Assembly: GCF_000732615.1 (NCBI RefSeq)
Contig: NZ_JPGL01000031.1
Location: 45,220 to 109,219 of the forward strand
From: Burkholderia paludis
GTDB taxonomy: Bacteria > Pseudomonadota > Gammaproteobacteria > Burkholderiales > Burkholderiaceae
Length of the DNA: 64,000 nt
Direction: 5' to 3'
Shown: one piece after another, positions 1 through 8,447 of the stretch
Position numbering within the stretch: the stretch's first letter is position 1
Layout: every line of letters begins with the position of its first letter
Notes under the pieces: generated by a model
Database searches by the model: none
Told to the model about the DNA's origin: nothing
Seen by the model: the letters and a program-made list of their open reading frames with translations, nothing else
Position numbers and translations under genes: made by a program

Positions 1-543
1 GATCGAGCCGCTGCGGTCGTAGTCGCGATCCGCGTAGAACTCGCGGATCACCGGCTGCCCGTATTCGGCGGCGACGCGGTATGTGACCGACGCCTCCATG
101 CAGTACAGCCACAGGCCGGGATCGACGCGCTGCAGCGTCTCGATCAGCAGGCGCGAGAACGCCTCGCTGGCCGCCGCATGCATGTAGAGCGCGCCGTGCG
201 GTTTCACGTGCTGCAGGCTCACGCCGTGCAGCCGCGCGAACTCGCGCAGCGCGCCGAGCTGGTACAGGATGTCGTTGACGAGTGCCTGCGGCGCTTCGGC
301 GATCGTACGGCGGCCGAAGCCGACCAGATCGCGAAAGCCCGGATGCGCACCGATGCCGATGCCGGCGTCGCGCGCGAGCTGCACGGTGCGGGCCATGATG
401 TTCGGGTCGCCGGCATGAAAGCCGGTGGCGATGTTCGCCGAGCTGATCAGCGGCATGATCTGCTCGTCGACGCCGTCGCCGATCGTCCACGGGCCGAAGC
501 CTTCGCCCATGTCGGAGTTCAGGTCGACGCTGTGCTTCCTCAT
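1..543 (-). CDS. pxpA: 5-oxoprolinase subunit A (LamB/YcsF family), 5' part only
   Basis: The visible 181 residues begin MRKHSVDLNSDMGEGFGPW and read through the DLNSDMGEGFG, NIATGFHAGDP, GAHPGFRD and KPHGALY blocks typical of LamB/YcsF proteins. These are subunit A of the PxpABC enzyme, which hydrolyses 5-oxoproline (pyroglutamate) to glutamate with ATP. The family is usually about 250 residues, so roughly 70 C-terminal residues lie beyond the left edge. The start has a strong ribosome site (AGGAGGAG about 9 nt upstream). The gene is divergent from the LysR gene at 803, which is its probable regulator; pxpB and pxpC would be expected outside the window. Family assignment is confident; regulation is inference. 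Confidence 0.9.
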   Translation of the reverse strand, partial: MRKHSVDLNSDMGEGFGPWTIGDGVDEQIMPLISSANIATGFHAGDPNIMARTVQLARDAGIGIGAHPGFRDLVGFGRRTIAEAPQALVNDILYQLGALREFARLHGVSLQHVKPHGALYMHAAASEAFSRLLIETLQRVDPGLWLYCMEASVTYRVAAEYGQPVIREFYADRDYDRSGSI

Positions 544-633
544 ACGGTGTGCTCCTCCTGGTTCTCCGGTTCGCGTGTGCCGTGGCGCACGCCGAAACCG
601 TGTTGAACGCAGGTTAGCCGTGTGGGGGGCGTC

Positions 634-649
634 AAAATAGTTCTATTTT
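634..649. promoter_or_regulatory. perfect palindrome (operator candidate) between pxpA and lysR
   Basis: AAAATAGTTCTATTTT is a perfect inverted repeat of two 7-nt arms around a 2-nt centre, in an A+T-rich patch of an otherwise G+C-rich divergent region. It lies about 90 bp upstream of pxpA and 150 bp upstream of the LysR gene. Probable regulator binding site; the ligand is unknown. Confidence 0.5.
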
Positions 650-660
650 TATATGCGACC

Positions 661-679
661 GTATCGATTTTATCGATAC
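661..679. promoter_or_regulatory. palindrome containing ATC-N9-GAT, LysR-type operator candidate
   Basis: GTATCGATTTTATCGATAC is two perfect 8-nt arms with a 3-nt centre. It contains ATC-N9-GAT, a pattern reported for LysR-type recognition sites such as nod boxes. It sits in the pxpA-lysR divergent region, next to the palindrome at 634-649, the usual place for a LysR regulator to bind its own promoter and that of the divergent target. Confidence 0.55.
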
Positions 680-740
680 TGCCGAAAGCGGCTGTCCAAG
701 GCCGCCAGGGCAGGCGTGGCAGGGTTTCCACGCGGTCCGG

Positions 741-768
741 TTCAGGGGCGTTGCGTGATTGATATGAT
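741..768 (+). promoter_or_regulatory. probable sigma70 promoter of the LysR gene
   Basis: TTCAGG at 741-746 and TATGAT at 763-768 are spaced by 16 bp, 34 bp before the chosen start of the LysR gene. The -35 match is weak. Confidence 0.35.
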
Positions 769-802
769 GTTCATCGCGTGCTCATCAGTTTTCCATTCGA
801 CC

Positions 803-1720
803 ATGGCCCTGACCCTCAGACAGCTCAAGTACTTCGTCGCGACCGCCGAGCTCGGCCAGATCTCGCAGGCCGCGATCCAGCTCACGATCTCGCAGTCGGC
901 CGTGACGAGTGCGATCCGGGAACTCGAGGACAGCCTCGGCACGCAGCTCTTTCTGCGCACGCCGGCGGGCGTGACGCTCACCGATACCGGGCGGCGTTTC
1001 CTCAATCACGCGTATACGATCCTGTCGTCGGTCGACGAGGCGATGCGGATTCCGAACCTCGAAAGCACGCTGACCGGCACGCTCGCGATCGCCGCGAGCT
1101 ACACGGTGCTCGGCTACTTCCTGCCGCATCACGTGCTGCGGCTGAACACGCTCTATCCGCGACTGACGATTCACCTGCACGAACTGAACCGCGAGTCGAT
1201 CGAGGAGGGGCTGATCGCGGGCCGCTACGACATGGCGGTGCTGCTCACGTCGAACGTATCGAATCCGGAGCTGGTGCTGGAGCCCGTGATCCATTCGGTG
1301 CGCCGGCTGTGGGTCGGCGCGCATCATCCGCTGCTCAAGCGCGAGAGCGTCACGTTCGCCGAGGTCGCGCGCGAGCCGTTCGTGATGCTGACGGTCGACG
1401 AAGCGGGGCAGACGGCGCTGCGTTACTGGAACGAGACGCCGTACCGGCCCAACGTGATCCTGCGCACGTCGTCGGTCGAGGCCGTGCGCAGCATGGTTGC
1501 GAACGGCAGCGGTGTCGCGATCCTGTCCGACATGGTGTATCGCCCGTGGTCGCTCGAAGGGCGGCGCATCGAGACGATCGTGCTGCGCGACGCGGTGCCG
1601 CCGATGAGCGTCGGCCTCGCGTGGCGCAAGAACATCGAGCCGAGCCCCGCGATGCACGCGGTGCGCGATTACTTCCGGCATACGTTCATGGAGCCGCGGG
1701 CGCTGGGCGGCGCGGGCTGA
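803..1720 (+). CDS. LysR-family transcriptional regulator
   Basis: A 305-residue protein with the LysR winged helix-turn-helix at the N-terminus (LRQLKYFVATAELGQISQAA, then QSAVTSAIRELEDSLGTQLF) and a substrate-binding-like effector domain from about residue 90. I chose the ATG that places the HTH at the usual distance; an in-frame ATG 13 codons upstream (764) is possible but adds no recognisable sequence and lies on the putative -10 box. No strong ribosome site is visible. The gene is divergent from pxpA with palindromic operators between, so it probably controls 5-oxoproline use. The effector specificity cannot be read from the sequence. Confidence 0.88.
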   Translation: MALTLRQLKYFVATAELGQISQAAIQLTISQSAVTSAIRELEDSLGTQLFLRTPAGVTLTDTGRRFLNHAYTILSSVDEAMRIPNLESTLTGTLAIAASYTVLGYFLPHHVLRLNTLYPRLTIHLHELNRESIEEGLIAGRYDMAVLLTSNVSNPELVLEPVIHSVRRLWVGAHHPLLKRESVTFAEVAREPFVMLTVDEAGQTALRYWNETPYRPNVILRTSSVEAVRSMVANGSGVAILSDMVYRPWSLEGRRIETIVLRDAVPPMSVGLAWRKNIEPSPAMHAVRDYFRHTFMEPRALGGAG

Positions 1721-1744
1721 GCGCGCGCGCCGGCCATGGGGGCG

Positions 1745-1770
1745 TAAAAAAGCCGGGACAGGTCCCGGCT
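1745..1770 (-). terminator. rho-independent terminator of the bio operon
   Basis: AGCCGGGAC and GTCCCGGCT form a perfect 9-bp stem with a 2-nt centre. Read on the minus strand it is followed by a run of T, just downstream of the bioB stop. Confidence 0.8.
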
Positions 1771-1807
1771 GGTTCGTCGGCGGGCGCGGCGCGTCCGCCG
1801 GCGCCGC

Positions 1808-2827
1808 TTACGCGTTCGCCGACATCGCGTCCGCGTCGCTCGCGCGGATGCCGAGGCGCTCGAACAGCGCGCGGTCCTTCTGCGATTGCGGGTTGCTGGT
1901 CGTCAGCAGCTGGTCGCCGTAGAACATCGAGTTCGCGCCGGCGAGGAAGCACAGCGCCTGCAGCCCGTCGTCGAGCTGTTCGCGGCCGGCCGACAGACGC
2001 ACGACGGCCTTCGGCATCGTGATCCGCGCGACCGCGATCGTGCGCACGAATTCGAGCGGGTCGAGCGGCGCGGTGCCTTCGAGCGGCGTGCCCTCGATCG
2101 CGACGAGGTTGTTGATCGGCACCGAATCCGGGTACGGGTTCAGGTTCGCGAGCTGCGAGATCAGGCCCGCGCGCTCGCGGCGCGATTCGCCCATCCCGAT
2201 GATGCCGCCGCAGCACACGTTGATGCCCGCGTCGCGCACGCGATCGAGCGTGTCGAGCCGGTCCTGGTAGGTGCGCGTCGAGATCACCTGGCCGTAGAAC
2301 TCCGGCGACGTATCGAGGTTGTGGTTGTAGTAGTCGAGGCCCGCGCTGGCGAGCTGCTGCGCCTGTTCGTCCTCGAGCATGCCGAGCGTCATGCAGGTCT
2401 CGAGGCCGAGTTCCTTCACGCCGCGCACCATCTCGGTCAGCGCCGGCATGTGGCGCTCCTTCGGGTTGCGCCATGCGGCGCCCATGCAGAAGCGGCTCGC
2501 GCCGTTTGCCTTCGCCGTGCGTGCGGCGTCGAGCACCGCGTCGACGTCCATCAGCTTCTCGGCCTTCAGGCCCGTGTCGTGATGCGACGATTGCGAGCAG
2601 TAGCCGCAGTCTTCCTCGCAGCCGCCGGTCTTGATCGACAGCAGCGTCGACAGCTGCACCGCGTTCGCGTCGAAATGCTCGCGGTGGACCTGCTGCGCGC
2701 GGAACAGAAGGTCGTTGAACGGCAGCGCGAACAGCGCGACGACGTCGGCGACGCGCCAGCGCTGCGAGGCCGGAGCGGCTACGGGAATCGCGTCGGGTTG
2801 CACGGTGGAGCTCTGGGCTTGGGTCAT
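1808..2827 (-). CDS. bioB: biotin synthase BioB
   Basis: A 339-residue radical SAM enzyme that inserts sulfur into dethiobiotin to give biotin. The radical SAM cysteines are visible as C70-C74-C77 (CEEDCGYCSQSS), followed by the family blocks FCMGAAWRNPKERHM, YYNHNLDTSPEFYG and NVCCGGIIGMGES; the last holds a cysteine pair in the region that binds the [2Fe-2S] sulfur-donor cluster. The start is the ATG preceded by AGGA and agrees with the family length. It is the last gene of the bioAFDB operon, 41 bp after bioD. The N-terminal 25 residues are a variable extension. Confidence 0.97.
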   Translation of the reverse strand: MTQAQSSTVQPDAIPVAAPASQRWRVADVVALFALPFNDLLFRAQQVHREHFDANAVQLSTLLSIKTGGCEEDCGYCSQSSHHDTGLKAEKLMDVDAVLDAARTAKANGASRFCMGAAWRNPKERHMPALTEMVRGVKELGLETCMTLGMLEDEQAQQLASAGLDYYNHNLDTSPEFYGQVISTRTYQDRLDTLDRVRDAGINVCCGGIIGMGESRRERAGLISQLANLNPYPDSVPINNLVAIEGTPLEGTAPLDPLEFVRTIAVARITMPKAVVRLSAGREQLDDGLQALCFLAGANSMFYGDQLLTTSNPQSQKDRALFERLGIRASDADAMSANA

Positions 2828-2868
2828 GTTGTGTTCCTGTCCTGGGCGGGATTGGGGGATCGGTAAGG

Positions 2869-3588
2869 TCAATGTTGCGCGGCGCGCAGCGTCTCGACCA
2901 GCGCGGCGATGTCGAGCATCGGCGCGGCGGATTCGGGGGCGGCCGGATTCATGTGCGCGATGCGGCCGAGCAGCGGCGCGCGATGCTCGCGCGCGAGCCA
3001 GTCGCGGATCGTCGCGACGTTCTCGTCCGGGAACGACATGGCCGGGTCGACGTGGTTCGCGACCCAGCCCGCGAGCGTGAGGCCGCGCGCGGCGATCGCG
3101 TCGGCCGTCAGCAGCGCGTGGCTGATGCAGCCGAGCCGCACGCCGACGACGAGCACGACGGGCACGCCGAGCGCGACCGCGAGATCGGCCATGTCCTGGG
3201 TGTCGTTCAGCGGTACGCGAAAGCCGCCGGCGCCTTCGACGACGACGACGTCCGCGCGCGTCAGCGCCTCGCGATGGCACGCGACGATCGTGTCGAGGTC
3301 GAGCGTCACGCCTTCCTGCGCGGCGACGATATGCGGCGCGGCCGGGGCCTTCAACAGGAACGGCGTGCGCAGCCCGGGCGGCAGCACGACGTTCGCGGCC
3401 GCGTCGAGCTGGTCGGCGTCCTCGTTGTGCCACACGCCGTCGCGTTCGTACGCGCCGGCCGCGACGGGCTTCAGCGCGGCCGCGCGCAGGCCGTGCCGCG
3501 TGAAACCGTGCAGCATCGCGGCCGACACGAAGGTCTTGCCGATTTCGGTGTCGGTGCCGGTGACGAAAACCGAGAGCGGGGCGTTCAT
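2869..3588 (-). CDS. bioD: dethiobiotin synthetase BioD
   Basis: A 239-residue ATP-dependent synthetase that closes the ureido ring of dethiobiotin from 7,8-diaminopelargonate and CO2. The P-loop is at residues 11-19 (GTDTEIGKT), followed by the conserved KPVAAG block and EGAGGFRVPL, which contributes to the active site. The ATG overlaps the bioF stop by 4 nt, indicating translational coupling in the operon. Confidence 0.96.
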   Translation of the reverse strand: MNAPLSVFVTGTDTEIGKTFVSAAMLHGFTRHGLRAAALKPVAAGAYERDGVWHNEDADQLDAAANVVLPPGLRTPFLLKAPAAPHIVAAQEGVTLDLDTIVACHREALTRADVVVVEGAGGFRVPLNDTQDMADLAVALGVPVVLVVGVRLGCISHALLTADAIAARGLTLAGWVANHVDPAMSFPDENVATIRDWLAREHRAPLLGRIAHMNPAAPESAAPMLDIAALVETLRAAQH

Positions 3589-4769
3589 GCGGCGTCCTCG
3601 CTGGCCTGGACCAGCGCGGCTTCGAGCCGCGCGAGATCGTCGAAGGAATGCGCGGCCGACAGCGACACGCGCAGCCGCGACGTGCCCGCGGGCACCGTCG
3701 GCGGCCGGATCGCGGGCACCCACAGGCCGTGCGCGTCGAGCGCGCGCATTGCCGCGAGCGTCGCGTCGTTGCCGCCGATCACGAGCGGCTGTACGGCGGT
3801 GTGCGAGTCGACCGGCTGCCAGCGCGTCTTGCGCAGCAGCGCGCGCGTCTGCGCGATCAGCGCGGCGAGATGCGCGCGGCGCGTGTCGCCTTCGTCGCCC
3901 GCGATCACCTTCAGGCTGGCCGATACCGCATGCGCGACGGCGGGCGGCGCGGCCGTCGTGAAGATGTAGCTGCGCGCGCGCTGGATCATCCATTCGATCA
4001 CGGTCTCGTGCGCGATCACGAACGCACCCGCGACGCCGGCCGCCTTGCCGAGCGTGCCGACGTACACGAGATGCGGCGAGCGCAGCGCGGCGGCGGCCAG
4101 CGCGCCGCGACCCTGCGGGCCGAGCACGCCGAAGCCGTGCGCGTCGTCGACGACGAGCCACGCGCCGTGGCGCTCCGCCAGCGCGACGAGTTCGGCGAGC
4201 GGCGCGAGGTCGCCGTCCATGCTGAACACGGTGTCGCTGACGATCAGTTTCGTTTCGGCATCCGATGCGTCGAGCAGCGCGGCGAGCGCGGCCGTGTCCG
4301 CATGCGGGTAGATCTGCACGTTCGCGCGCGACAGCCGCGTGCCGTCGATCAGCGACGCGTGGTTCAGCGCGTCGGAGAAGATCGTCGCGCCCTTGCCGGC
4401 AAGCGCCGTCATCGCGGCGAGGTTCGCCATGTAGCCGGTGCTGAAGTACAGCGCGCGCGGCGCGTCGGAGAAGCCGCCCGCGAAGCCCGCGAGCTCGTCC
4501 TCGAGCGTCGCGTGCGCGCGCGAATGGCCGCCGAGCAGGTGCGAGCCGCCGCTGCCGGAGCCGTAGCGCCGCGCGCCTTCGGCGAACGCGGCGACGAGCG
4601 CCGGGTGTGCGGCAAGGCCAAGATAGTCGTTGCTCGCGAAGCCGACGATCTCGCGGCCGTCGACGGTCATGCGCGCGTCGCACGCAGTGTCGGCGATGCG
4701 GCGCACGCGGCGCAGCCCTTGGGCGTCGAGGTCGGCGAGGCCGCGTTGCAGGGTGTCGAGCAGGCTCAT
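3585..4769 (-). CDS. bioF: 8-amino-7-oxononanoate synthase BioF
   Basis: A 394-residue PLP enzyme of the alpha-oxoamine synthase family that condenses pimeloyl-ACP/CoA with L-alanine. Visible family features are the glycine-rich SGSGGSHLLGGHSRAH segment, the cofactor-contact block DDAHGFGVLGPQGRG and the PLP lysine in YVGTLGKAAGVAGAF. Its start overlaps the end of bioA by 4 nt and its stop overlaps the bioD start by 4 nt. Confidence 0.96.
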   Translation of the reverse strand: MSLLDTLQRGLADLDAQGLRRVRRIADTACDARMTVDGREIVGFASNDYLGLAAHPALVAAFAEGARRYGSGSGGSHLLGGHSRAHATLEDELAGFAGGFSDAPRALYFSTGYMANLAAMTALAGKGATIFSDALNHASLIDGTRLSRANVQIYPHADTAALAALLDASDAETKLIVSDTVFSMDGDLAPLAELVALAERHGAWLVVDDAHGFGVLGPQGRGALAAAALRSPHLVYVGTLGKAAGVAGAFVIAHETVIEWMIQRARSYIFTTAAPPAVAHAVSASLKVIAGDEGDTRRAHLAALIAQTRALLRKTRWQPVDSHTAVQPLVIGGNDATLAAMRALDAHGLWVPAIRPPTVPAGTSRLRVSLSAAHSFDDLARLEAALVQASEDAA

Positions 4770-6112
4770 TGCGCACGCTCCGCCAGTGTGGCTTCGAGCG
4801 TGTCGCGCGTGCGCTGCGCGAGCCATGCGATGTCGTCGTCGCTCATCACGTACGGCGGCATCAGGTACACGGTCGTGCCGATCGGGCGCAGCAGCAGCTC
4901 GCGCTCGAGCGCGAGTTCGAAGAAGCGCCGCGAGAAGTCGCGCGCCGCGTCGCCGTCGAGCGCGACGTCGAACGCGAACAGCGTGCCGCGTTCGCGCAGG
5001 TGGCGCACTTGCGGATGCGCGTCGAGCGGCGCGAGCGCGGCGCGCAGCGCGGCCGACTTGCGGGCGTTTTGCACGAGCACGTCGTCGCGCGCGAACAGGT
5101 CGAGCGTCGCGACCGCCGCGCGGCACGCGAGCGGGTTGCCCGTGTACGAATGCGAGTGCAGGAAGCCGCGCGTCGTGTCGTCGTCGTAGAACGCCGCGAA
5201 CACGTCGTCGCGCGTGAGCACGAGCGACAGCGGCAGGTAGCCGCCGCTGATGCCTTTCGACAGGCACAGGAAATCGGGCCAGACGCCGGCCTGCTCGCAC
5301 GCGAAGAAGGTGCCGGTGCGGCCGCAGCCCACCGCGATCTCGTCGGCGATCAGGTGCACGCCGAATTCGTCGCACAGCGCGCGCAGCCCGCGTACGTACG
5401 ACGGATCGTGCATGGCCATGCCGGCCGCGCACTGCACCAGCGGCTCGACGATCAGCGCGGCGATCCGGTCGCCGCGCTCGACGAACAGGCGCCGCACGTT
5501 CGCGAGCGCGCGGCCCGCGACGTCGGCGGCCGTCTCTCCCGGCTGCGCGCCGCGCGCATCGGGCGACGCGACCACGTGCGCGTGGCGGATCAGCGGGTCG
5601 TACGCGTCCTTGAACAGCGCGACGTCGGTCACGGCGAGCGCGCCGATCGTCTCGCCGTGGTAGCTGTTCGCCACGCACACGAATTCCTGCTTGTTCGCGC
5701 GGCCGCGGTTGCGCCACGCGTGGAAGCTCATCTTCAGCGCGATCTCGACGGCCGACGCGCCGTCCGACGCGAAGAACGCATGGCCGAGCGTGCGCGCGGT
5801 GAGCGCGTGCAGCCGCTCGGCGAGCTCGATCGCGGGCGCGTGCGTACAGCCGGCGAGCATCGCGTGCTCGAGCGTGTCGAGCTGATCCTTCAACGCCGCG
5901 TTGATGTCGGGGTTCGCATGGCCGAACAGGTTGACCCACCACGAGCTGATCGCGTCGAAGTAGCGGCGGCCGTCGCGGTCGTACAGCCACAGGCCCGAGC
6001 CGCGTGCGATCGGAATGAGCGGCAGGCGCTCGTGATGCTTCATCTGGGTGCAGGGATGCCAGACCGCGCGCAGGCTGCGCGCGACCCAGTCGTCGGTGGC
6101 TGGCGTACTCAA
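4766..6112 (-). CDS. bioA: adenosylmethionine-8-amino-7-oxononanoate aminotransferase BioA (TTG start)
   Basis: A 448-residue class III PLP aminotransferase that makes 7,8-diaminopelargonate using SAM as amino donor. Diagnostic segments are WHPCTQMKHHE near the N-terminus, SSWWVNLFGHANPDIN, the SYHGETIGAL block and the PLP lysine in LSKGISGGYLPL. No ATG lies before residue 24, which falls inside conserved sequence, so the start is a TTG with a GGAG site about 7 nt upstream. This is the first gene of the operon, so the weak start codon could limit expression of the set by translational coupling (inference). Confidence 0.94.
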   Translation of the reverse strand: MSTPATDDWVARSLRAVWHPCTQMKHHERLPLIPIARGSGLWLYDRDGRRYFDAISSWWVNLFGHANPDINAALKDQLDTLEHAMLAGCTHAPAIELAERLHALTARTLGHAFFASDGASAVEIALKMSFHAWRNRGRANKQEFVCVANSYHGETIGALAVTDVALFKDAYDPLIRHAHVVASPDARGAQPGETAADVAGRALANVRRLFVERGDRIAALIVEPLVQCAAGMAMHDPSYVRGLRALCDEFGVHLIADEIAVGCGRTGTFFACEQAGVWPDFLCLSKGISGGYLPLSLVLTRDDVFAAFYDDDTTRGFLHSHSYTGNPLACRAAVATLDLFARDDVLVQNARKSAALRAALAPLDAHPQVRHLRERGTLFAFDVALDGDAARDFSRRFFELALERELLLRPIGTTVYLMPPYVMSDDDIAWLAQRTRDTLEATLAERAQ

Positions 6113-6184
6113 GGTGGCTCCGGGGGATAAAACGGCTTCGCGGCATCGACGGGATGCCAGGCGGCCGGGACACGAAACGCGCTG

Positions 6185-6225
6185 AGATTAGCGTGTTCCG
6201 CGGCCCGTTGCACTAGTGGTTACAA
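6185..6225 (-). promoter_or_regulatory. putative promoter/operator upstream of bioA
   Basis: On the minus strand TGCAAC and TAATCT (+ strand 6208-6213 and 6185-6190) are 17 bp apart, a weak promoter match. The 8-bp palindrome CACTAGTG at 6211-6218 overlaps the -35 end and is followed by GGTTACAA, which resembles one half of the enterobacterial biotin operator. No matching second half was found, so regulator identity is open. Confidence 0.3.
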
Positions 6226-6601
6226 ACGCCGCAAAGCCTTGCCGGGCGGGAGTTCGGCGCAGATCGGGGCGGCTCGGGACGGTACTCGCCAGATGCCCCG
6301 AAATGACCGCAGATGACGACGGTCGAGCGACACCCCCCAACCGAAAAAAATCGGAGGCGAGGCGGGTGCGCGGGGGGAAAAAATCGGGGATCGAGCGACG
6401 GAAGATCGCCGGCGCGGGACGAGGCGGCCGATGCGATTCGTGAACGGTCGGCAGGAACGACAGCAAAAAAGGCGCAGCGGAACCCGCGCGAAGTCGCGCG
6501 ACGGCCGGTTACGCCGGCGTGCGATGCGTACCGCGTGCGCGGCGCGACGAAAAAGAGGGGAAGGGCAAACCGGAAACGGGGCGGCGCAGGCCGCCGCCCT
6601 G
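6226..6601. other. intergenic region without a supported gene
   Basis: 376 bp between the bioA promoter and the hydrolase gene. Several frames stay open but none has a ribosome site or recognisable protein sequence. The stretch contains A-runs (about 6347-6385) among G+C-rich sequence and, at its right edge, the hairpin noted separately. Confidence 0.5.
6579..6599 (-). terminator. hairpin just downstream of the secreted hydrolase gene
   Basis: GGGCGGCG and CGCCGCCC form an 8-bp stem with a 5-nt loop, 2 bp after the hydrolase stop. On the minus strand it is followed by GTTTCC rather than a true T-run, so termination is uncertain. Confidence 0.4.
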
Positions 6602-7867
6602 TCAGCGCGAGGCCAGCGCGCGCGTATGGATGTCGCGCGTGTCGTCGCCGCCGTTGTCGGCCGTCTGGGTCGTGTTCCACACGACGTGGTCGTTGACCGC
6701 ATACAGCCGGCACGCGCCGGCGTCCTGCTTCGCGCAGTTGTCGAGCGCGAGCGCCATCGGGTCGTCGCCGCCTTCGGCCCACGACCAGGCGCCTTCCGAC
6801 GACACCGCGAACGCGCGGCTCGGATGCTGGTTCAGGAAACGGCGATAGCCTTCGCGGCCGGCGTCGTCGAGATACGGCACCGCGTTGACCGCGTCGATGG
6901 ACGCATAGCCGCTCGCCTTCGGCTCGTGCGGGTTCGCGACCGCATAGCGCACCGAGGTCGGCAGGTTCAGCTGGGCGAGGAAGGCGTTGACGGCCGGCCA
7001 CCACACGGGCACGCCGTCGCGATCGACGATCAGCCGGTGTGCGTCGTCCTTGTAGCGGCCGAAATCGATGAACCGGGCCTGCGTGCCGTGCGACACGTAC
7101 GCGTCGTGCATTTGCGCGACGAGCCCGGGCGTCCACACCGAATCGTTGTCGCCGTACAGCCAGAGCGAGCGCACGGCCGTGTGCGCGCCGTACCGGTCGA
7201 ACGCGTCGACGAGATTGCGCTGCCAGCCGTCGCACAGGTCCTGGCGCAGCCCGCCGGAGAAGTTGATGATGCCGCGCACGCCCGGCGCGGCTTCGGTGCC
7301 GTACGCGACCGATACGAGGCCGCCGTGCGACGTGCCCGCGACGACGATGCGCGACGCATCGACGTACGACTGGCGCGACATGTAGCGAATGGTGGCGTCG
7401 ACGTCGGCCGCCTGCGCGAGACCGTTCTTCTCGACGTTGCAGCCTTCCTGCTGGTACGTGCCGCCCGAGCCGGCGAAGCCCTGGCGGTTCGGCGCGATCA
7501 CCGCGTAGCCGCGGCGCACGAATTCACGCGCGAACGCGAGCGGCCGGCTGCGCGGCTGCAGATGGAGATCGCCGGTGTTCTTGCCGTGATTGAAGACGAC
7601 GAGCGGGAAGGGGCCGGGGCCGTCCGGCTTGAAGAGCGTGGCCTCGAGCGTGACGCTGCCCGACGCGTCGGCCGGAATGCGCAGGACCTGTTCGTTGAGG
7701 TCGGACGCGACCTGCGGCAGGTTCGAATCGCCGTAGTCGAATCGCTCGGCATGGGCGAGCGACCCGGTGGCGCCCGACCCCGTATCGGCATTCGTCAGCG
7801 TACCGGCCTGAGCGGCCGACAGCGCACAGGCCGCCATCCATCCCACCAATACCTTGCTGAACGCCAT
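6602..7867 (-). CDS. secreted alpha/beta hydrolase (dienelactone hydrolase-like)
   Basis: About 421 residues with a signal peptide (MAFSKVLVGWMAACALSAAQA, probable cut after AQA). The alpha/beta hydrolase core shows the oxyanion strand VVFNHGKNTG, the nucleophile elbow GTSHGG and a late acid in LYGDND; the catalytic histidine is probably in KDDAHRL. The fold resembles bacterial dipeptidyl-peptidase or dienelactone-hydrolase-like proteins; substrate unknown. Start choice is uncertain: in-frame ATGs at 7882 and 7906 would lengthen the N-terminus by 5 or 13 residues, and 7867 gives the best signal peptide. It stands alone, with a hairpin after its stop. Confidence 0.75.
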   Translation of the reverse strand: MAFSKVLVGWMAACALSAAQAGTLTNADTGSGATGSLAHAERFDYGDSNLPQVASDLNEQVLRIPADASGSVTLEATLFKPDGPGPFPLVVFNHGKNTGDLHLQPRSRPLAFAREFVRRGYAVIAPNRQGFAGSGGTYQQEGCNVEKNGLAQAADVDATIRYMSRQSYVDASRIVVAGTSHGGLVSVAYGTEAAPGVRGIINFSGGLRQDLCDGWQRNLVDAFDRYGAHTAVRSLWLYGDNDSVWTPGLVAQMHDAYVSHGTQARFIDFGRYKDDAHRLIVDRDGVPVWWPAVNAFLAQLNLPTSVRYAVANPHEPKASGYASIDAVNAVPYLDDAGREGYRRFLNQHPSRAFAVSSEGAWSWAEGGDDPMALALDNCAKQDAGACRLYAVNDHVVWNTTQTADNGGDDTRDIHTRALASR

Positions 7868-7972
7868 TCGTAAGCCCGCCATGCAACATGACCAATTCGA
7901 GGCCATCGTAGCCCGACAAAATCGGGTTGTGCAATGCGGGAATTACCCGGCGTCTGACACAGCAACCTTTTG

Positions 7973-8410
7973 TCAGCGTTCGCTTACTTCGCCGTCGACA
8001 TAGCGCCAGAAACCGTGTTCGTCGCGCTCGAAACGGCTCGTCTCGTGAAGCCGGTAAGCGCGTCCGCCGACCTTGTAGCGGGCCACGAATTCGACCTCCG
8101 CGTGCCGTTCGTCGAGCGGCGCATGGCGTTTGACCGCGAGGCCGAGCCAGCGCGGCGCGTCGGGGGCGTCGGGGTCGGTGTCGAGATCGGGCGGGCAGGT
8201 GCGCGCGGCCCACGTCGCGCGCAGGTAGCCGGTCGCGCCGAGCACGTATGCGCTGTACCGCGAACGCATCAACTCGAGCGCGGTGGGCGCGGCTTCGCCG
8301 CCGTCGATGAAGCGGCCGCAGCAGGCCGCATAGCGGGGCGCCGGCGCGTTGCCGGCGGGAGCGGGGGACGCGCCGCCGCACGGGCACGCGTCAGGTCGGT
8401 TCGAAATCAT
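7973..8410 (-). CDS. YchJ-family protein (UPF0225, SEC-C zinc-binding)
   Basis: A 145-residue protein with the N-terminal cysteine cluster CPCGG ... YAACCGRFIDGG and the family block ALELMRSRYSAYVLGATGYLRATW, followed by an NTF2-like region (VEFVARYKVGGRAYRLHETSRF). This is the YchJ/UPF0225 architecture, in which a SEC-C-like zinc motif precedes an NTF2-like domain. Its biochemical function is not established. It lies between a dehydrogenase and a secreted hydrolase on the same strand, with gaps too large to infer an operon. Confidence 0.85.
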   Translation of the reverse strand: MISNRPDACPCGGASPAPAGNAPAPRYAACCGRFIDGGEAAPTALELMRSRYSAYVLGATGYLRATWAARTCPPDLDTDPDAPDAPRWLGLAVKRHAPLDERHAEVEFVARYKVGGRAYRLHETSRFERDEHGFWRYVDGEVSER

Positions 8411-8447
8411 GCGAAACGGGAATTAACGACGCCAGGTTGTCGGCTGC

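Noticed and set aside
6226..6601. Small genes upstream of bioA
   Set aside because: Open frames on both strands lack ribosome sites and family-like sequence; several overlap the hairpin at the hydrolase end.
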